A program made the position numbers and the translations under genes. A stretch of DNA of 64,000 nucleotides. Origin: Rapana venosa. Its lineage: Eukaryota > Mollusca > Gastropoda > Neogastropoda > Muricidae. The notes beneath the pieces are model-generated. The model had not been told where the DNA came from. It saw only the letters and a program-made list of their open reading frames with translations, and made no database searches. Shown here piece after piece: positions 22,355-37,600 of the stretch. How positions within the stretch are numbered: position 1 is the first letter of the stretch; each line of letters begins with the position of its first letter. The DNA lies in the NCBI GenBank assembly GCA_028751875.1, contig CM054144.1, forward strand, positions 17,887,799-17,951,798, written 5' to 3'.

Positions 22355-23400
22355 CCAAGGAAAACCTATGAAGATCAAAATGCCACCAGTGGAGTGATGT
22401 CTGTTGTGGGTGAGAGGATTGTGCAGCTGGTCCAGAATCATTCACATGATTTTTTGTTTGTCCTTTTTTCTGTAAAAAAAAAACGTAACGGTTTCCCATA
22501 ACCTATAAGGTCGTAGGGGAGCAAGGCGTCAGAGACCTCACTTCTCTAGGAGCCAGCATATTGAGGGTGGTGCCCATCTCCTCTCCCTCACTGCTTTACC
22601 TTCCCTGAACCTAAAGAGGGCAGGTACCCATTTACAGCTGAGTGAACTGGGGGACTTTACTGAAGCCAAGGCGCACAAGCAAAAATCTTTGTGAAAGCCC
22701 ATGGAAACCAAAATGCTACACAATAGAGCGTGACATGTTTAGCTGTGTGCAAGGGAGATGTGATTGTTCCTGTGGGATGTTATTCAGACTTGTGTTCAAG
22801 AGTGATGCTGGGAGAAAGTAGTTCAGAGCCTGAACACAGAGCCTGATGCATGTGTGAGGATTGTTTTTATGTGTGTGTAAAGTTAAACAAGAGCGAACAA
22901 GTGTGTATGGAGGGTGAGCACTATAGACTTGACATACAGGACAAGAGAAGAAGATGAGTAAGAACAGATGTTAAGAAAAGTAGATAAGTCTCTTTGTATG
23001 CAAGAAGAGAAGAATAATTTTGACAAGGAGTATGAATGAGTCTTTACACAGAGCAAAAAATGTGAATGAGTTTGCTGTATGACGGAAGAGTGAATGAGTT
23101 TTTATGCAGTACAAGAAGAATGGATGAGTTTGTATACAGAACAAGTTTGTTTGTTGAGCAGCATGCTGTTTGAAGGAGAGAGAAAAAGGAAAACAGTTAA
23201 TGAGTTTGATAAGCAAATGAATTAGCTGAAAAAGAGAAAATGAGCTGAAGTGGTGTTTGAATTGAAACTGTAAGTCCTGTGATAATGGACAATAATAACC
23301 TAAGAGTGAAAAGGTGCATGTGAAGTGAAATTATGTTGTGATGGAACAGTTCATGTTTATTGAGGTTGTATTGTAATAAAAGCATTCCAAAAGTCCAAAT
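22355..23400 (+). other. TAF7 3' untranslated region with polyadenylation signal
   Basis: From the stop codon to just after an AATAAA at 23375-23380. No further coding potential. 22950-23230 contains a degenerate tandem pattern in which AATGAGT or GATGAGT recurs about every 30 bases ('tgaatgagtttttatgcagt', 'tggatgagtttgtatacaga'). Confidence 0.65.
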
Positions 23401-24606
23401 TTGTCATGGGAGTTTATTTTGCATGTTTGAATACAATTATTTTAAAACATGTCTTTAAAACATCTTAAAAAGAAAAAAAATGCTGAGTAATACTTTACTG
23501 AATTTCACTAGTGTGAGTGTGTTGGGGTTTTTTGTACTAACTTCTTTCAAACCTGAAAAAAAAACATTCTTACAATCTGCAGCCAAGTGACTGGGCTTGA
23601 TTCGTAACAATGTTAAATCATATAGTTAGGTATTAGAAGAATGGCCATCTCACAATTTCCTGAGCAGGCCTCAGTTGATTTCTGGTTCATACAAACTTTC
23701 ATATAAATGTTAAACCACAGGTGAACAGGCCCTTGAATAAGTACAGGTGAAAAACAATTAATTGTAACTGAATACAAGAAGGGACTCTTCTCACTTTGTA
23801 TTGTTGGCTTTTGATTGCATGCACTTGTGTTGATTTCATTGTTGTGAGCCCTATATTATCAAATGCAATATAATTATTAGACATTTCTTTCTATTGTTAA
23901 TTTCTTTTTTTGGGTATATAATATTCTGACCATGCTTGTATTATCAGCCCAGTTTGAACTAGAAATCTCGAATCCTTCTCAGCATCTTAGCTGGTTTCAT
24001 AATTTGTCTCTTGGATTAGATAAGACATCTGGTATCTTTGTGAGCTGGGCATTCTTCAAGACTATGTTCTAGAGTTAGGTTGCTGCAGAGAACACAGGGA
24101 GTGAAGAACTTGTCACTCCCAGGCCAAACAAAGTCAAAATAAGACTAAAAACCACTGTTCCACCTTATGGCACAGTGTACTCATGCAGATTTCTTTGACA
24201 CGTCAGTAACTTTCCAGTTGTAATGATCACCACAACAGCAACATTTAGTGACTGCTCCTCTACTTCTTTTGCCAACAAAGTCCATTATTTATTTATTTAT
24301 ACCACTTTAAGTCACGAAATTTCTCTGCGTGAAATTATGTACACAACAGAGTTCAAGAAAATAAAAGGGAGTGTGCATGTACACATATTGCTGTCTGTCA
24401 AGTCTATATGCTGCCTTTCTTTGTATTATTTGCTCTATATACTTATCAGTACTAATATTTAACAAGTCCAAAGCTATAATAAATAGTTGACTAACTGAAT
24501 AAAGGTGATCAAAAACCCATTTTAAAATCATGTTCTGCACTAATGGAAAAAAAAAGAATCTAAAAATGATCATGTCTAAGAACAAAAATGTCTTCATACA
24601 AAACAG
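23401..24606. other. Intergenic DNA between convergent TAF7 and NSDHL
   Basis: AT-rich, with no gene, RNA gene or recognised repeat. The two neighbouring genes end toward each other here. Confidence 0.55.
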
Positions 24607-24612
24607 TTTATT
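24607..24612 (-). terminator. Candidate NSDHL polyadenylation signal
   Basis: AATAAA on the minus strand, about 210 bases past the NSDHL stop. It is the first canonical hexamer I see after the stop, but cleavage there is inferred. Confidence 0.45.
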
Positions 24613-24824
24613 CTTTCTTAAATAATTATGTGCCCAAAAGTTACTTTGCCTGTTTCAAAAACTGTCCAGGCATTTATATCACAGCTGGATTCAAATTTCA
24701 AAACAACACACTGAAATATTTTTCAACATAATTCACAAACTTGCATTTCACACAATAACGCACACAAAAAAGGCACTCCACTGTCATGATTCTTTCTCAA
24801 CAACATTGCTGTAATACAACTGTG

Positions 24825-27800
24825 TTATTTGTCTCCATCCCCTCCGCTCTTCAACTGATCAAAGGCCTGCACAGTGCGCTGGATACCTTCATCCATACTC
24901 ACTAGAGGCTTGTACCCCATGTCTTTCTTCGCTCGCTCACACAAGTAAAAATGATGGGTACCAGCCAGGGCCACCTTCATGGGAGTGAAGGTTGGGGTGA
25001 AGGAAACAAAAGGACTGAGAACTTTGCTGACGACCATCAGCAGAACAGCTATGATGTAGACCAGGAGGTAGGGAATTTTGATGTGGGGAGCGTCATAGCC
25101 TAGGCCTTCCACCACACGAGACATGAACGTCCAGAAGAAGATGGGCTCATCGTTGGTGATGTGGTATGCCTAGGTAGGACACAAGAAGCATTTACGTTTT
25201 TAGCTTTGTCATCAGTTCATTAATAAACAAAATGTCATTTATCATGTAACATTATTGACTGGCATTAACTAAAATACTGAGGTGAGTCCTTCATATCAGG
25301 CATGAGAATTGCCTAAAGTGCTTGGGGCGCACAGAGGCTAGGAAAAAAAAAAAAAGGTCAAGGGCCACCTAGGCCCTGGTGAGGGTCCAGGGGGCAAAGC
25401 CCCTCAGATGAACTTGATGTTGAGGGCCTTTCATGGCCTCCCCTGGCAGGTTATTCAGTATGTAGCATACAAAGAAACCAACACAAAACATCTTATTTCT
25501 CACTTCTTTGCAGGTACTGCAGTGCTGTTCAAGATCCTCACTCTTTTTTTAAGCACCTTCTTGAACAATCTTTGTTGTGCATATAATATTTAAAGATATT
25601 TATGAGGAATAAGGATTGGAGTTTAAAAAAACATTTTTTATAACCATTTTTGCGCCAACTTCTTACAGAAAATCTTTTTGCTGCAGTCTCCAAGTAATGA
25701 ATCCAAGAAAAGTATCAGACACAATACATACAGTTGGCACAAACACTACAAATTTGGTAATCACCTCTTCTGTCCATTCATCATATTCTGATCCTCCCAT
25801 CCTTTCATCCCATAAACAGCATCCCCGGATCCCCACATGGAAATTCTGTGCAAGAAATTTCCACCTTTCTCTCTTTATTTCTGTCTTTCTCCTTACCTTT
25901 CTATCATCTCTCTTACTTATTTTCTGCCTTCCCGGTCCATTCTCCTGCCTTTTTTTCAAGCAAATCTTTCAAAAAATATTATGTTTTCATTATATGACAC
26001 TTTGCCTGTGTTCTTTTGTTCTGGCAGCCAGGTTGTGATGTTTAAACACTGGGATGGGCACAGGATGTCCATTCTGCAGTGTTATTTGCCCATGTGGAAT
26101 TTTTATGTATATTTTTTGTACTTTAAAATGTTTTTTATAAATTTTTATAATCTGGGGATGATGAATTAAGCAGAATGGTTGGCGTCCTCGGCACAGAACT
26201 GGTTTATCAGCCTTAAAGAATGAAATGATTTAGGTATTGTGTCATTTTTTTCTTCTTCAGGACAGTGTTCGAGATTTGGTGGTTTTAGGTGTTGGTTTTG
26301 AATTTGAAGTGAAAGTTACTGGAGCGACTGATACTGATTGAGGTGACAGCCCTGATATGGCTTTCGTGATCGGTAGGGCTATAAACAATATGGAATGAAC
26401 GAAGGATCCCATCATAGATCCTCAAAGTTGGAATGCTGCTACCTTCATGGTGGGCAAAACCAGTCATATATGCAAAGCCTCACCCTTGTTGGAGCTCTGG
26501 CAGAGGAACGGGAAAAAAGTTCTAGCTTAGCTGACTCCATGGTTTTAGTCTTTGAATTGAGTCGTCTGCAAAGACATTGAGAACTGGCCCCAAGAAAAAG
26601 GGACTTTTTGGTGTTGATTAGAAAACTGTGTTCTCACCTTTCCGCATACTGGGGAACCCTTAGCCAGCTTCTCACTAGCCAGGATGTGTCCATGAACCAC
26701 ATTGTCCACATAGGTGAAGTCCACTATATTCTTGCCATCACTGCACAAATCCAATTTACTGACTGGTATAAGTTGTGTATCTACAATTCTGAAAATGCTC
26801 ACCTACACACACACACACACACACATACATACAAACGCACACACACACACACACACATACATACAAACGCATGAGTTGAATATCTGTCCCATATGGGCAG
26901 GTGAATACAATCTGTTGAGATGAGATGTAGGTGAGGAGGTTTTCATGGCAAAGTAGTTGTCATAGAAGGCTGCAATACAGGTCTGAAACCTGGAGCTCAG
27001 TAATCTGCCAGATTCTGCCCAGCTTCTACCCACAGCTGAGTCATTAATGGGCTAAAAGAAAACACTAAGTAAAAAAATAAAAACCCAACCAGCCAAACCA
27101 AAAAACCCCACCACACCTTCACCAACTCCTGCATATGCACTTCTCACAAAGTTTCTCTCACATTCTGTTCTGTTGCACTACCCTCTCATCCATCCATCCA
27201 TCACTCTTCACTTCACTTGACCTCTCCCTTAACTCTTTGAGGAGTGGTTGGGACACTGCACTGAATGTTTCAGAGTGCATCATGGGCAAGCTGAACCTGG
27301 TGGAGCCCATCCTTCTCCAGGTCAAGGCTTACATGCTGGGTATAGTCATGTCATCCATGCCACAGCTGTCATACTCTTTTGCAACAGATGGATCATGGTT
27401 TTTGTTTCGTTGTGTGTGGGTTTTTTTTTGTTTTTGGGGTTTTGTTTTTTGTGTGTTTTTTTCTTTTTTTTTTTGGGGGGGGGGGGGGGGGTAATTGTTG
27501 GGTTGTGTTGGGTTTTTTTTGGGGGAGTACACTTTTATTTCTTTTTTTTTGGGGGGGGGGGGATATTTTGCTCCTATATGTTCCAACACTAACACAAGCA
27601 GTTGAACTGTGGTTGAAAGCAGTCTTCCACACCTACTTCTTGATAACAGAATAAAATTCAAACCATAATCACATATCTTACAATATTCTTGTAGATTTCA
27701 ATTATCTATGTACATGAGCAAGTGACAAATAGCTGGGTGATGACAATCAGCAAACACTGAGAACTGTAAAAAATTAATCTGATTTAAACTTTTCATGCTA

Positions 27801-28665
27801 GAATGATGCTTTTTCTCCTTAAGACATAAAATGATATCCCCACCCCCCACTGCCCAATTTTGTTTTATCTTGTCTACTTTAAGTTCATTTTTAGTTTGCA
27901 TTCGTATGTGGCTGCTAATGCATTTAATTAACACTCCACTATTCCAGTAACAATACAGATGCACAAAACCATTCTTTCAAGCACAAGAAGCATGGCATAT
28001 GACCTCTACTTTGCACACACAACACTATATCAACCTAAAAAGAAATACATAGGCCTACACATATGTCCAAAAACTTACCCGATGATAAACTTGAATTTGC
28101 CCCGGCGAGCCAAGCCCACAGTGGTGGGCACCAGATGAGGATCCCGAGGACCAAAGATGCCGTGGGGACGAACGGCCACAGTGTGAAAGTCGGCTGAGTT
28201 GGCTGCTAGAACTATCTGTCCAAAAGACCACAAGTCTGATCTGAAAAGTGGATACCTTGTTCATGTGTTTTGAGCGCAAGTGTGTTTCTGTGCATTAGTA
28301 TATGCATGGTTGCATATGATTACAAATGTGTGTGTGTGCACGCGCATTTCCTTCATATTCAACACAGCATATCCAATAAATATAAAAATTGAGGTGGATC
28401 AGTGGCCTAGAGGTTACATGCCACACTGTATAAAAAGCAAGAAGTTGGAAGTTCAATCCCTGTCTGAATCCAAACGTTCCCTCATGCACTAGACCATGTA
28501 TGGTGGTCTGGGCACTAGTCAGTCTGATGAGATGACAAACCAAAGTCCTATGTACAACAAGCATTTAGCACCTGTAAAAAAAAAATTTTTTAATAAAGAG
28601 CTGTCCCTGGAAAAAATTCCATAGAAAACCCCCCACTCTCTAAGGGAAACAAACACACAGCAGGT

Positions 28666-28697
<32 letters not shown>

Positions 28698-31600
28698 GGG
28701 GGGGGGGGGGGCACAGTTCTTGCAGTGACACACTTTTGCCAAGGAGGGCAGCCCAAATTTCATACAGAAAAATGTGCCATGACTTAAAGTGGTAGACAAT
28801 ACAATACAATAGAAGACAAAACCCAGTTCTATGCACTATGCAAGTCTTGGTTTTTCAAGCTACAATACGTTTTCTGCAGGAGATTCTCACAATGTAGGTC
28901 AGACAATATACCCCATCTTCTCCATCAAGTTCCCTGTTTCCCTCAGCTGGCACATTCTGTTGTCAAAAGATTTATCAAAATTAACATTGACAGCTTTTTT
29001 ATCAGTGAGACAATCATATCCATACATGGGGGATGGGATAGTCTCGTGGTTAGAGTGTTGCACTTGTGATCTGATGGCCCAAGTTTCAGCTATAACCGAG
29101 ACATATGCTAAAGGGAATTTTTTCCCCTGGAATTAACATCAGTACCAACTCCACTCTCCCCAAAAGTCCTTTGCATGAGACTATAAATTGAGGTCTCATG
29201 TGCAAACACATGCTGAGAACATCTTGCGCACATGTTAAAATCCATTCCGCCTTTGGGAAGAGTAGGCCATTGTGTGCCGTAAGAACAGACGACAAAATTT
29301 ACAAAACTGCATGCACACTGGTGTCGTGTTTAGACAGCATCCTCCAAGTCAAATGTGGCTACCTTAATGGAGGGCAAAAGTTGCATACACAAAAGTTCAC
29401 CATTGTTGAACTTCAAAGCTCTATCCAAGTGACAACAACAAGTTTATACACAAAATTTCCTTGACCTATGTTTTTAATGGTTTTTGCACAGCCCTAAACC
29501 TGCTCTGAATGCCTTATTGGATGGCATGCTCCTCCCTGATTTGCCTTCCCAAAAATCATCATGATGAATTATCAAGTGTTTCTGATAGTTTGCACAGGAT
29601 CTGGCTCCTCACCACTCTCTGTAAGGCATGGGTAGGGAGATGTAAGGTTATGCTGGATCACGGAACACTTAACTGAATTGATCTGAGATAGAACACAGAT
29701 CATGGCACTATTGATCTTTACTACTGATCAATGCATAACGATTTATTGAAATCAAGCTGTGCTGAAGATGTCAGCCTTTTAACAGTTAGCTTTTTATCCC
29801 CAGTTTACAACAAAAAAGAAAATCAGAAACTTCATTTTTTTCAAAAAGATCAACTAAAAGGCATTATACAAATGTAGCTTTCACTTTATTTAATTATTAT
29901 CTGTTGGCTTCATTTGTGTTGTTTTCATCACTTGAGTTAACGTGGGGTATGATACTGTGCCTTTTTCATTTGGGGTTTTGTCACAAAAACTTGCTACAAG
30001 TCATTATTTTGCAGATGAGATTCTCTGTTAGTTTGGTAGTGTTAGGAAAAAGTTCAAGTTTATGAATTATTTTTACTATTTTCTTTTCTTAAGGTTGAAA
30101 CAGCCTTGTAAGTTTTTATGACCTGTTACAATGCATCAAAGAGTGACAGTTATTACAGAAATTATTTGATTGTTAGGTATAAAATGAACTTGATATTTTG
30201 GCTTATTATTGCGTTATCAATACATATGGTATGTTTATTATATTTAAAGAAACCACATGATTATTTTATTTCATATGTTAAACACACACACACACACACA
30301 CATGTGCGCACGAGTGAATATAGTTAATAATAATAATGATAATAAATGGAATTTATATAGCACTATATCTTGCAAAAACAAATCAGAGCGCTTGCATTCA
30401 AACCGCTCCTACACATGCAACCAACAATGATTAACAATATTTTAACAAATTCAAATGCGCGTACACACACACATGCACACACACAGGTTATACATTTCAT
30501 CAGGGTGATGGAATTTAGGCTGTTAAAGGCAGGGACAGACATGAGATGAAACAGGAGGGGAAAATCTTAGGTTTGAAATAGGCATGTTTTGAGGCTGGAT
30601 TTAAAGCTGTCATAAGTAGGCTTTTCACAAAGGGAGAGAGGGAGGTCATTCCAGATTGATAGACCAGAAATAGCGAAAGAGCGACGGCCAACAGTGGATT
30701 GGTTGAATCTAGGTATTCGTAAGCGCAGGGTATCTGCAGCAGAGCGGAGGGAACGAGAAGGAGTGTACAGGTGAAGACATTCAGAGATAGAAGGGTGCTG
30801 TTTTGTGTTAGGCATTTGTAACAGAGGGTACGATCTTGCATTTTACTCTCTGTGGCACAGGCAGCCAGTGGAGAGATTGCAGGAGAGGAGTAATATGCTC
30901 ATATTTTTTTCTTTTTGAGGACTAATTGAGCTGCAGAGTTTTGTATAACATTGAAGGGAGTGGATAGATGATGCTGGCAGACCAGCCAAGAGAGAATTAC
31001 AATAGTCCAGATGTGAAAGAATAAGAGATGTTACAAGTTTGGATGTTGCATCAGTGGACAGGTACTTTCGGATTGCACTTATATGCCATAATTGATAGTA
31101 GCAAGACTGGCAGGTCTGGGTGATGAATTTTTGCATAGTGTGATGCTGATAACAACAGCTAGATACTTGACCATTACTAATACTATTCATGAAAATGCTA
31201 TATGGGTTTAAAAATTAAGTACATAAACACACTAAGAGCATAGAAATGTGACAATACAAAAACATAACAAGCAACCAGTAATGGGCTTTTCAAATATATT
31301 TTTTATTAATAATGCATGCACACATACATAACAAAACCTTCAAGTTACACACTTTACAGATGGAAAATCAGTAGTCATCATAGGCTATTATCGAGGCATT
31401 ACTAGATAATATCTATAAGTGAAATATCATTAAAATATCAATAATAAAAATGATCACAGGAATATTTTTAAGTTGATGTAAAACATTGTCCTTCAAGTAT
31501 GCATGGAAAAAGAAAGAATGATAAAAATGCTGAAACTTCCAAACTACACATCGGTCAAATAAATGATGATTTGGACTTCATGTAGGGCTATAATGTATCT

Positions 31601-34600
31601 AAACTGGTACCAAAAAGATATAAAGAAAAAAAATCCCACAATTTTTTTCCACATATTTTTTTTAAATGTTTAAAACCCACTGAAATTATTCTAAGAAACA
31701 GAAACCATGGGGGAAAAAGTTTAAGCATAATGTAACCGTGTGTGAGTGTGCTTGCATGCATGCATGCATGATGTTGCGTGTGTGTGTGTGTGGTGTGCTG
31801 GTGTGGTGTGATGTGTTGTGTTTGTGTGTATGGTGTGTTGTAGCATCTGTGTTTGTTGTCCGTCCCGTGTGTTGTGTGTTTGTATTTGCATGTCCAAGCA
31901 CCGTGTGCTGTGTGTCGAGTGAACACATAATGTGTTACCATTACAGTCATATGTTACACTTCGAGCTGACTACTTATACCATTTAATTGTGTGCTTGGTT
32001 GATTTTTTCAGACATTATCGCCACTCAGACTATCTCCTGTCAAAGTTCATCACAACCTCATGAGACAGCTAATCTGATAAATTGTTCCAGACAATAATAA
32101 CAATAGTTACATCTAAGGATGATTATCCCTTGCATGATATTCGTCCCCAAAATGAATAAAGTTCTTTTTAATTAAATGAAAGATCTGGAGTAATGTAGTA
32201 TGCAATTTGTCCAATGACAATACAAAATTATACAGAAGATAATCTTCACACACACAACAATTTAAATAAATGGAAAAAGTTTGAATCAAAAAAACATTGA
32301 AGAAGTACCATATTAAAACAACAACTGCAAAATGAATACATGTAACCTTACTAGCATAGCGCTAAAAGGTCACTTTCTTATAGCAGAGTAAAATAGCTGA
32401 TTATATACAGATGTTGGAAAAACAAGAAAAAAATCTTGTACCTATTGCACATGTAAAAAAGTCATTTCTTATAGCAGCAAACAAAGCATGATTTATCAAG
32501 ACTGGAAAAAAGAAGAAAAAGTTATAAATTGTTTGAAAAACAAAAGCAAATAGGTCAGGGACATTTACAACAATAAAAAGAGAGAGAAGAAGAAGAAAAA
32601 AAGAGACAACACAAAGAAGAAGAAAAAACAACAGCAGAGAGAGAGAGAGAGGGGGGGGGGGAGGGGGAGAGGAGAGAGAGAGGGGGAGGGGAGAAGAGAG
32701 AGAGAGAAAGGAGAGAGAGAGAGAGAGAGAGAAGAGAGAGAGAAGAGAGGTAAGAGAGAAGAAGAAGAGAGAATGAGGAGAATTGAAGTGAGATACTGTA
32801 CACGAAAGAGTCAGGCCTATGAATAAGAAATAAAAATGAAGAAAAGAAAATAATGCAGAATTTATCAGCGCTGGATATGTTGTAAAGAAAAATCAAGCGC
32901 TCTAATATGATAATAATAATAATAAATGAGATTAAAAGTACTGAATCTTGAAAGAAAAAATAAAAAGATACTGACTCACCTGAGCGCTGATTGTTGCTTA
33001 CAAGAATCGTATAAAATTCCATAATTATTATATACTGTATAACTGAATAACTAACAACTGATGTATAATGGGAATAACCTACCAATGATGTATAACTGAA
33101 TAACTAACCAACTGACGTATAATGTTGCTTTAATGATTACATAACCAACATATGATATAACTGAATAACCTAACCAACTGATGTATAACTGAATAACCTA
33201 ACCAACTGATGTATAACTGAATAACCTAACCAACTGATGTATAACTGGATAACCTAACCAACTGATGTATAACTGAATAACTTAACCAACTGATGTATAA
33301 CTGAATAACCTAACCAACTGATGTATAACTGATTAACCTAACCAACTGATGTATAACTTATTAACCTAACCAACTGATGTATAACCGAATAACCTAACCA
33401 ACTGACATGACTGACTCACCTAACCAACTGATGTATAACTGAATAACCTAACCAACTGAGATGACTGACTCACCTAACCAACTGATGTATAACTGAATAA
33501 CCTAACCAACTGATGTATAACTGAATAACCTAACCAACTGATGTATAACTGAATAACATAACCAACTGATGTATAACTGAATAACCTAACCAACTGATGT
33601 ATAACTGAATAACCTAACCAACTGACATGACTGACTCACCTGACCAACTGATTGTGAAACTGTGCATTTAGCTAAATATCTGCTAGGTGGACATGTTGGA
33701 AATTTGGTGTGGCATATATATCGAATACCCTGTATTCAGTGCCCGTTTCTTTGAAACACGAAAATGTCTTAATATTTCTATACACTAAAAACCCAAACGA
33801 CATGAAACTCTTTTCAAACAGTTCTAGCATGAATTAGAGTTTTAACACTTTCTGCGTCTATCAGTCCACAGAGAAATTTTCCACAGGCAATTATCAACAC
33901 TTTTTTCCTTTCATTTACCCTTTTCCCTCATTTGTCATTTTCTCATTTCTGTTGATTTCAACCTTAAGTCAAGCCCAGCATCAGGGCCATCATTCATATG
34001 GCCAGACTTGCTGATGAGAAGTTGTAAACAGCTCTGAAGTCAATTCAGCACAGTAGCAGAAACATCTGTCTCCCAAAACAGTCCAAAACGAGCCCCTGTC
34101 ACCCTTACCTTAATCAAATCAAGGTCACAGTGAAAATCAGACATTTTGAGAACAGTGTGATAAATGCATTTGTGAGTAATGCTCTGCTGAAAATACCCAA
34201 TGCTCACTCTAGAATATTAAAGAAAAATCTACCTATCTTTTAAAAACTTTTTTTTTTAAAAGACCTATACACCTGAAAGAAAACTTGACTAAGAATGATA
34301 TCATAAAAAATCCTTGATGCAATCTATTATAATAAATCTCAATTAGTCAACAGCTGCCAACTATACATGCCATTTTTGTTGGTATTATAATTCAGTTTAA
34401 TAGCTCTAGACATAAACCTCACTTATTTTCTTAAATCAATTTGATTTTAAATTCAAAACAAACAACTTGAAGAGCAAAATAGAATGAATCAGTAAAACAT
34501 AAATAAACACAACTATCACAGAGTATATTCAAATACAAAATCTGTCTAGCATGCCAAGTCTGAAGGGCTATCATCAACAAATATAATGATTACATTACAA

Positions 34601-37600
34601 TCCCTTGAACAACAATATCATATCAGTTGTTGGTTTAAACAAAAACTAAAACAATACCATAGTTATAAAATTGTGTTTTAAAAAACACCTATATTCAAAA
34701 ACACAAAAAAGCAAGCTTTTAATGTTTTCATTAAATGTTATGAAAAAATTTAAACAGGAACACCATATCAAAACAATCTGTTCAACCATAAATGGTGCAC
34801 TAATATAAACTTTTCAGAGTGTGATATCTAATCGTTATCAAACGAAGAAAAAAAAAGGGAGCAAAATACCATCAGTACTTTATACAGAAATAAAGAAAGA
34901 AGACAATTTTTGAAGGACTCATAACAAAACCAAAAAAGAGGGTATTTGTCAGAAATTGAGGAGGACGGAGAGTAAGATGTTGCTTTTCATATAATACACG
35001 CATGCACACACACGCGCACGCATGCACATGCACACACACACACACACACACACAGAGGAAGGAAACAGAGAGATCTAATTTTTTATTCTTTCATTTAGAG
35101 GATAGTAGTTTAAGTACTCATGTACTTTTTTTTTTACATCAAGTCCCAGTGAGTGTGTACTTTTATAAGTTTTGTCATCCGTTCCCACCAGCACACAATG
35201 GCCTACTCTTCCAAAAGGCAGAAGTTTTAACATGTGTGCAATATGTTCTGCATGCATTCACACCTAAGTTTATAGTCTCATCCATAGGACTTGAGAGACA
35301 GACAGACAGGCAGACAGAGAGACAGACAGACAGACAGACAGACAACAGACAGAAAATGAAAAACAAGGAGGAGAAGAAGAAGAAATCTAAAAGTCTACAA
35401 AAAACAAAAAAACGAAAAAAAAACCCATAAAACAGCTCCTTTTGATATTAAAAAAGAGATCCTCCTGCTTCCACTTTTTCAAATGAGTACAAGCCAGACA
35501 ACTATATGAAATACAGATTAAGTAGTTAGATAAAATTCCAACACCACACAGATCTGTTCTTAAACCAAAGCTAAAGCTCAATTTCAAATAATATCAAATA
35601 AAATCTCAACTCCGTTCCAGTCAAAAATGGGTATAATCAATAGGTATACATGCGCACTGCAAAAACAGGAGAGAGAAAAGAAGAAATGATTAAAAAATAA
35701 ATATTCAAAACAAGAATTCCATGATTTTCACATAAAAAACCACATATTCTTCAGAATATAGTAGTGGAGGAAAACAAGTGCAGGTAACCAATTACAATTT
35801 TTCAATGAAAATGATTTATCAAAGATTCAAATAATTTTTGTGTGGAAAAGACAAAAACGAATCCCTCTAAAAATAATATCTTACAATGAAGCACTTAAAG
35901 CATAAAAAATGATATATAACACTATCACAAAAGTTTTTTTCATCATAGAAAAGGTAGAAATAAAAACACAAATAGATTCTGACTATTTCTCCAATTTGCA
36001 TGTATCAAGTTGGTGAATCAAATGCTTCTGAGTATAAGCCAAATAAGCATATCAACTGTTGACCATCTATTCTAATAAAGTTCAGGCATTTCAACAAAAC
36101 CATGCATTTGATTCACAAACTGAATTTGAAAAATACAAAATAAAACAAAATCTTAATCATTTCTAAAAACGGTTTTTACTGGTATATACATCTAAACTGC
36201 AGTTAAATATGAATCATTTTCACTCACAACTTACTTTTGTTTTCCCTAAAGACTTAGGTTATAAAAAATATAAAAAGTTCAAAATTTGAAATAAGAAGAA
36301 GAAAAAAAGCACCACACCAACGATGGCATGGACATCAGAGGCCACATTCATGACAATACTTCCAGGATTACTCCCATGCTGGCATGACAAGGTTTACGGG
36401 TCGTGTGCTGGATGGTGCCACATTGCTGGAGGGAATCTGGCTGCCATTGTCGGGAGAAAAGCAGTCCTCATACCTCTCCTTCACCTGCAGGGGCTTCACT
36501 TTGTTGCTGGTGCTCAGGAACTTGTGCAGGACCACACCCACCACAGCTGCACTGATGATGCCAACGGAGGCGATGCCAACAGCCCCAAAGATGAGGGTTT
36601 TCTGCAAACTGCCATTGTCACCAAGTCCTGGATTCTTGCCGTCTTCCCCAGTGGACGATCCAGGAGGTGATTGTGTGGATGAACCCAGGTTTATCTGAGG
36701 AAAGCTTGTTACCCGGACACGTGGGATGGTAGTGGTAGTGGGCTTTTTGGTTGAGGTTGTGGACGTTGTTGGAGCAGTTGTTGATGTGGTGGTAGTGCTC
36801 ATACTGGTGGTTGTAGTGGTGGTGGAGGTGGAGGTGGTGGTGGTTGTCAGTAGCAATACTATGATTTGAACTTGGCTATGACTGATCCCTTCCACATTAC
36901 TCAGTTTGATTTGGAGAGTTCCATTCCAAGCCATGGAAGTAGCAGTGACTGTCAATGTGACCTCATCTTTAGTTTGGTTCACAGCAATCCCTCTGCTTGT
37001 GTCTCCCTTCCCTGACAGCATAGATCCATCAGGCAGAACCCAGGACACCTCTGGTGTAGGATCTCCAGCAATGTGACACTTGACTGTGAGAGAGTCCCCA
37101 TCTTTCACAGGCTTTGGCTGCTCACAGGAGGACACTGCAGGAGGCACACACATCAGGCTGTGATCGGCAAGCTGGGCCAGACTCTGGTATTTCACTCTAT
37201 CCGGGGAGTTGCAGATCATCCCATCAGTTCCATGAGCACTGACGATGTGCTGGGGGTACTTCTTCAGCCACAGCAAGGTACAGGTGCAGTGCCAGGGATT
37301 ATCCCCCAACTTCACTTTGTCCACACGTTGAAACAAAGGCTCCAGGGTGTGGGACAGCTCTGTCAGACGGTTGAAAGACAAGTCCAAAAGCTTCAGGTGC
37401 TGAAAAACAGTCGGAAAGATAAAATCCACTGGGACTTTCTGTATATCATTGTCACTGAGGTCGAGGGCTTCCATGGCATCCAGGCCCATGAAGAGGGTAG
37501 AGCTGATGAGGCCAAGCTTCATACTGCCCAGGTACAGCTCCTTCAGACTGCTCAGTCCCTGAAACACTCCTGGCTGCAGGGAGCACCCTTCATTACCTGT

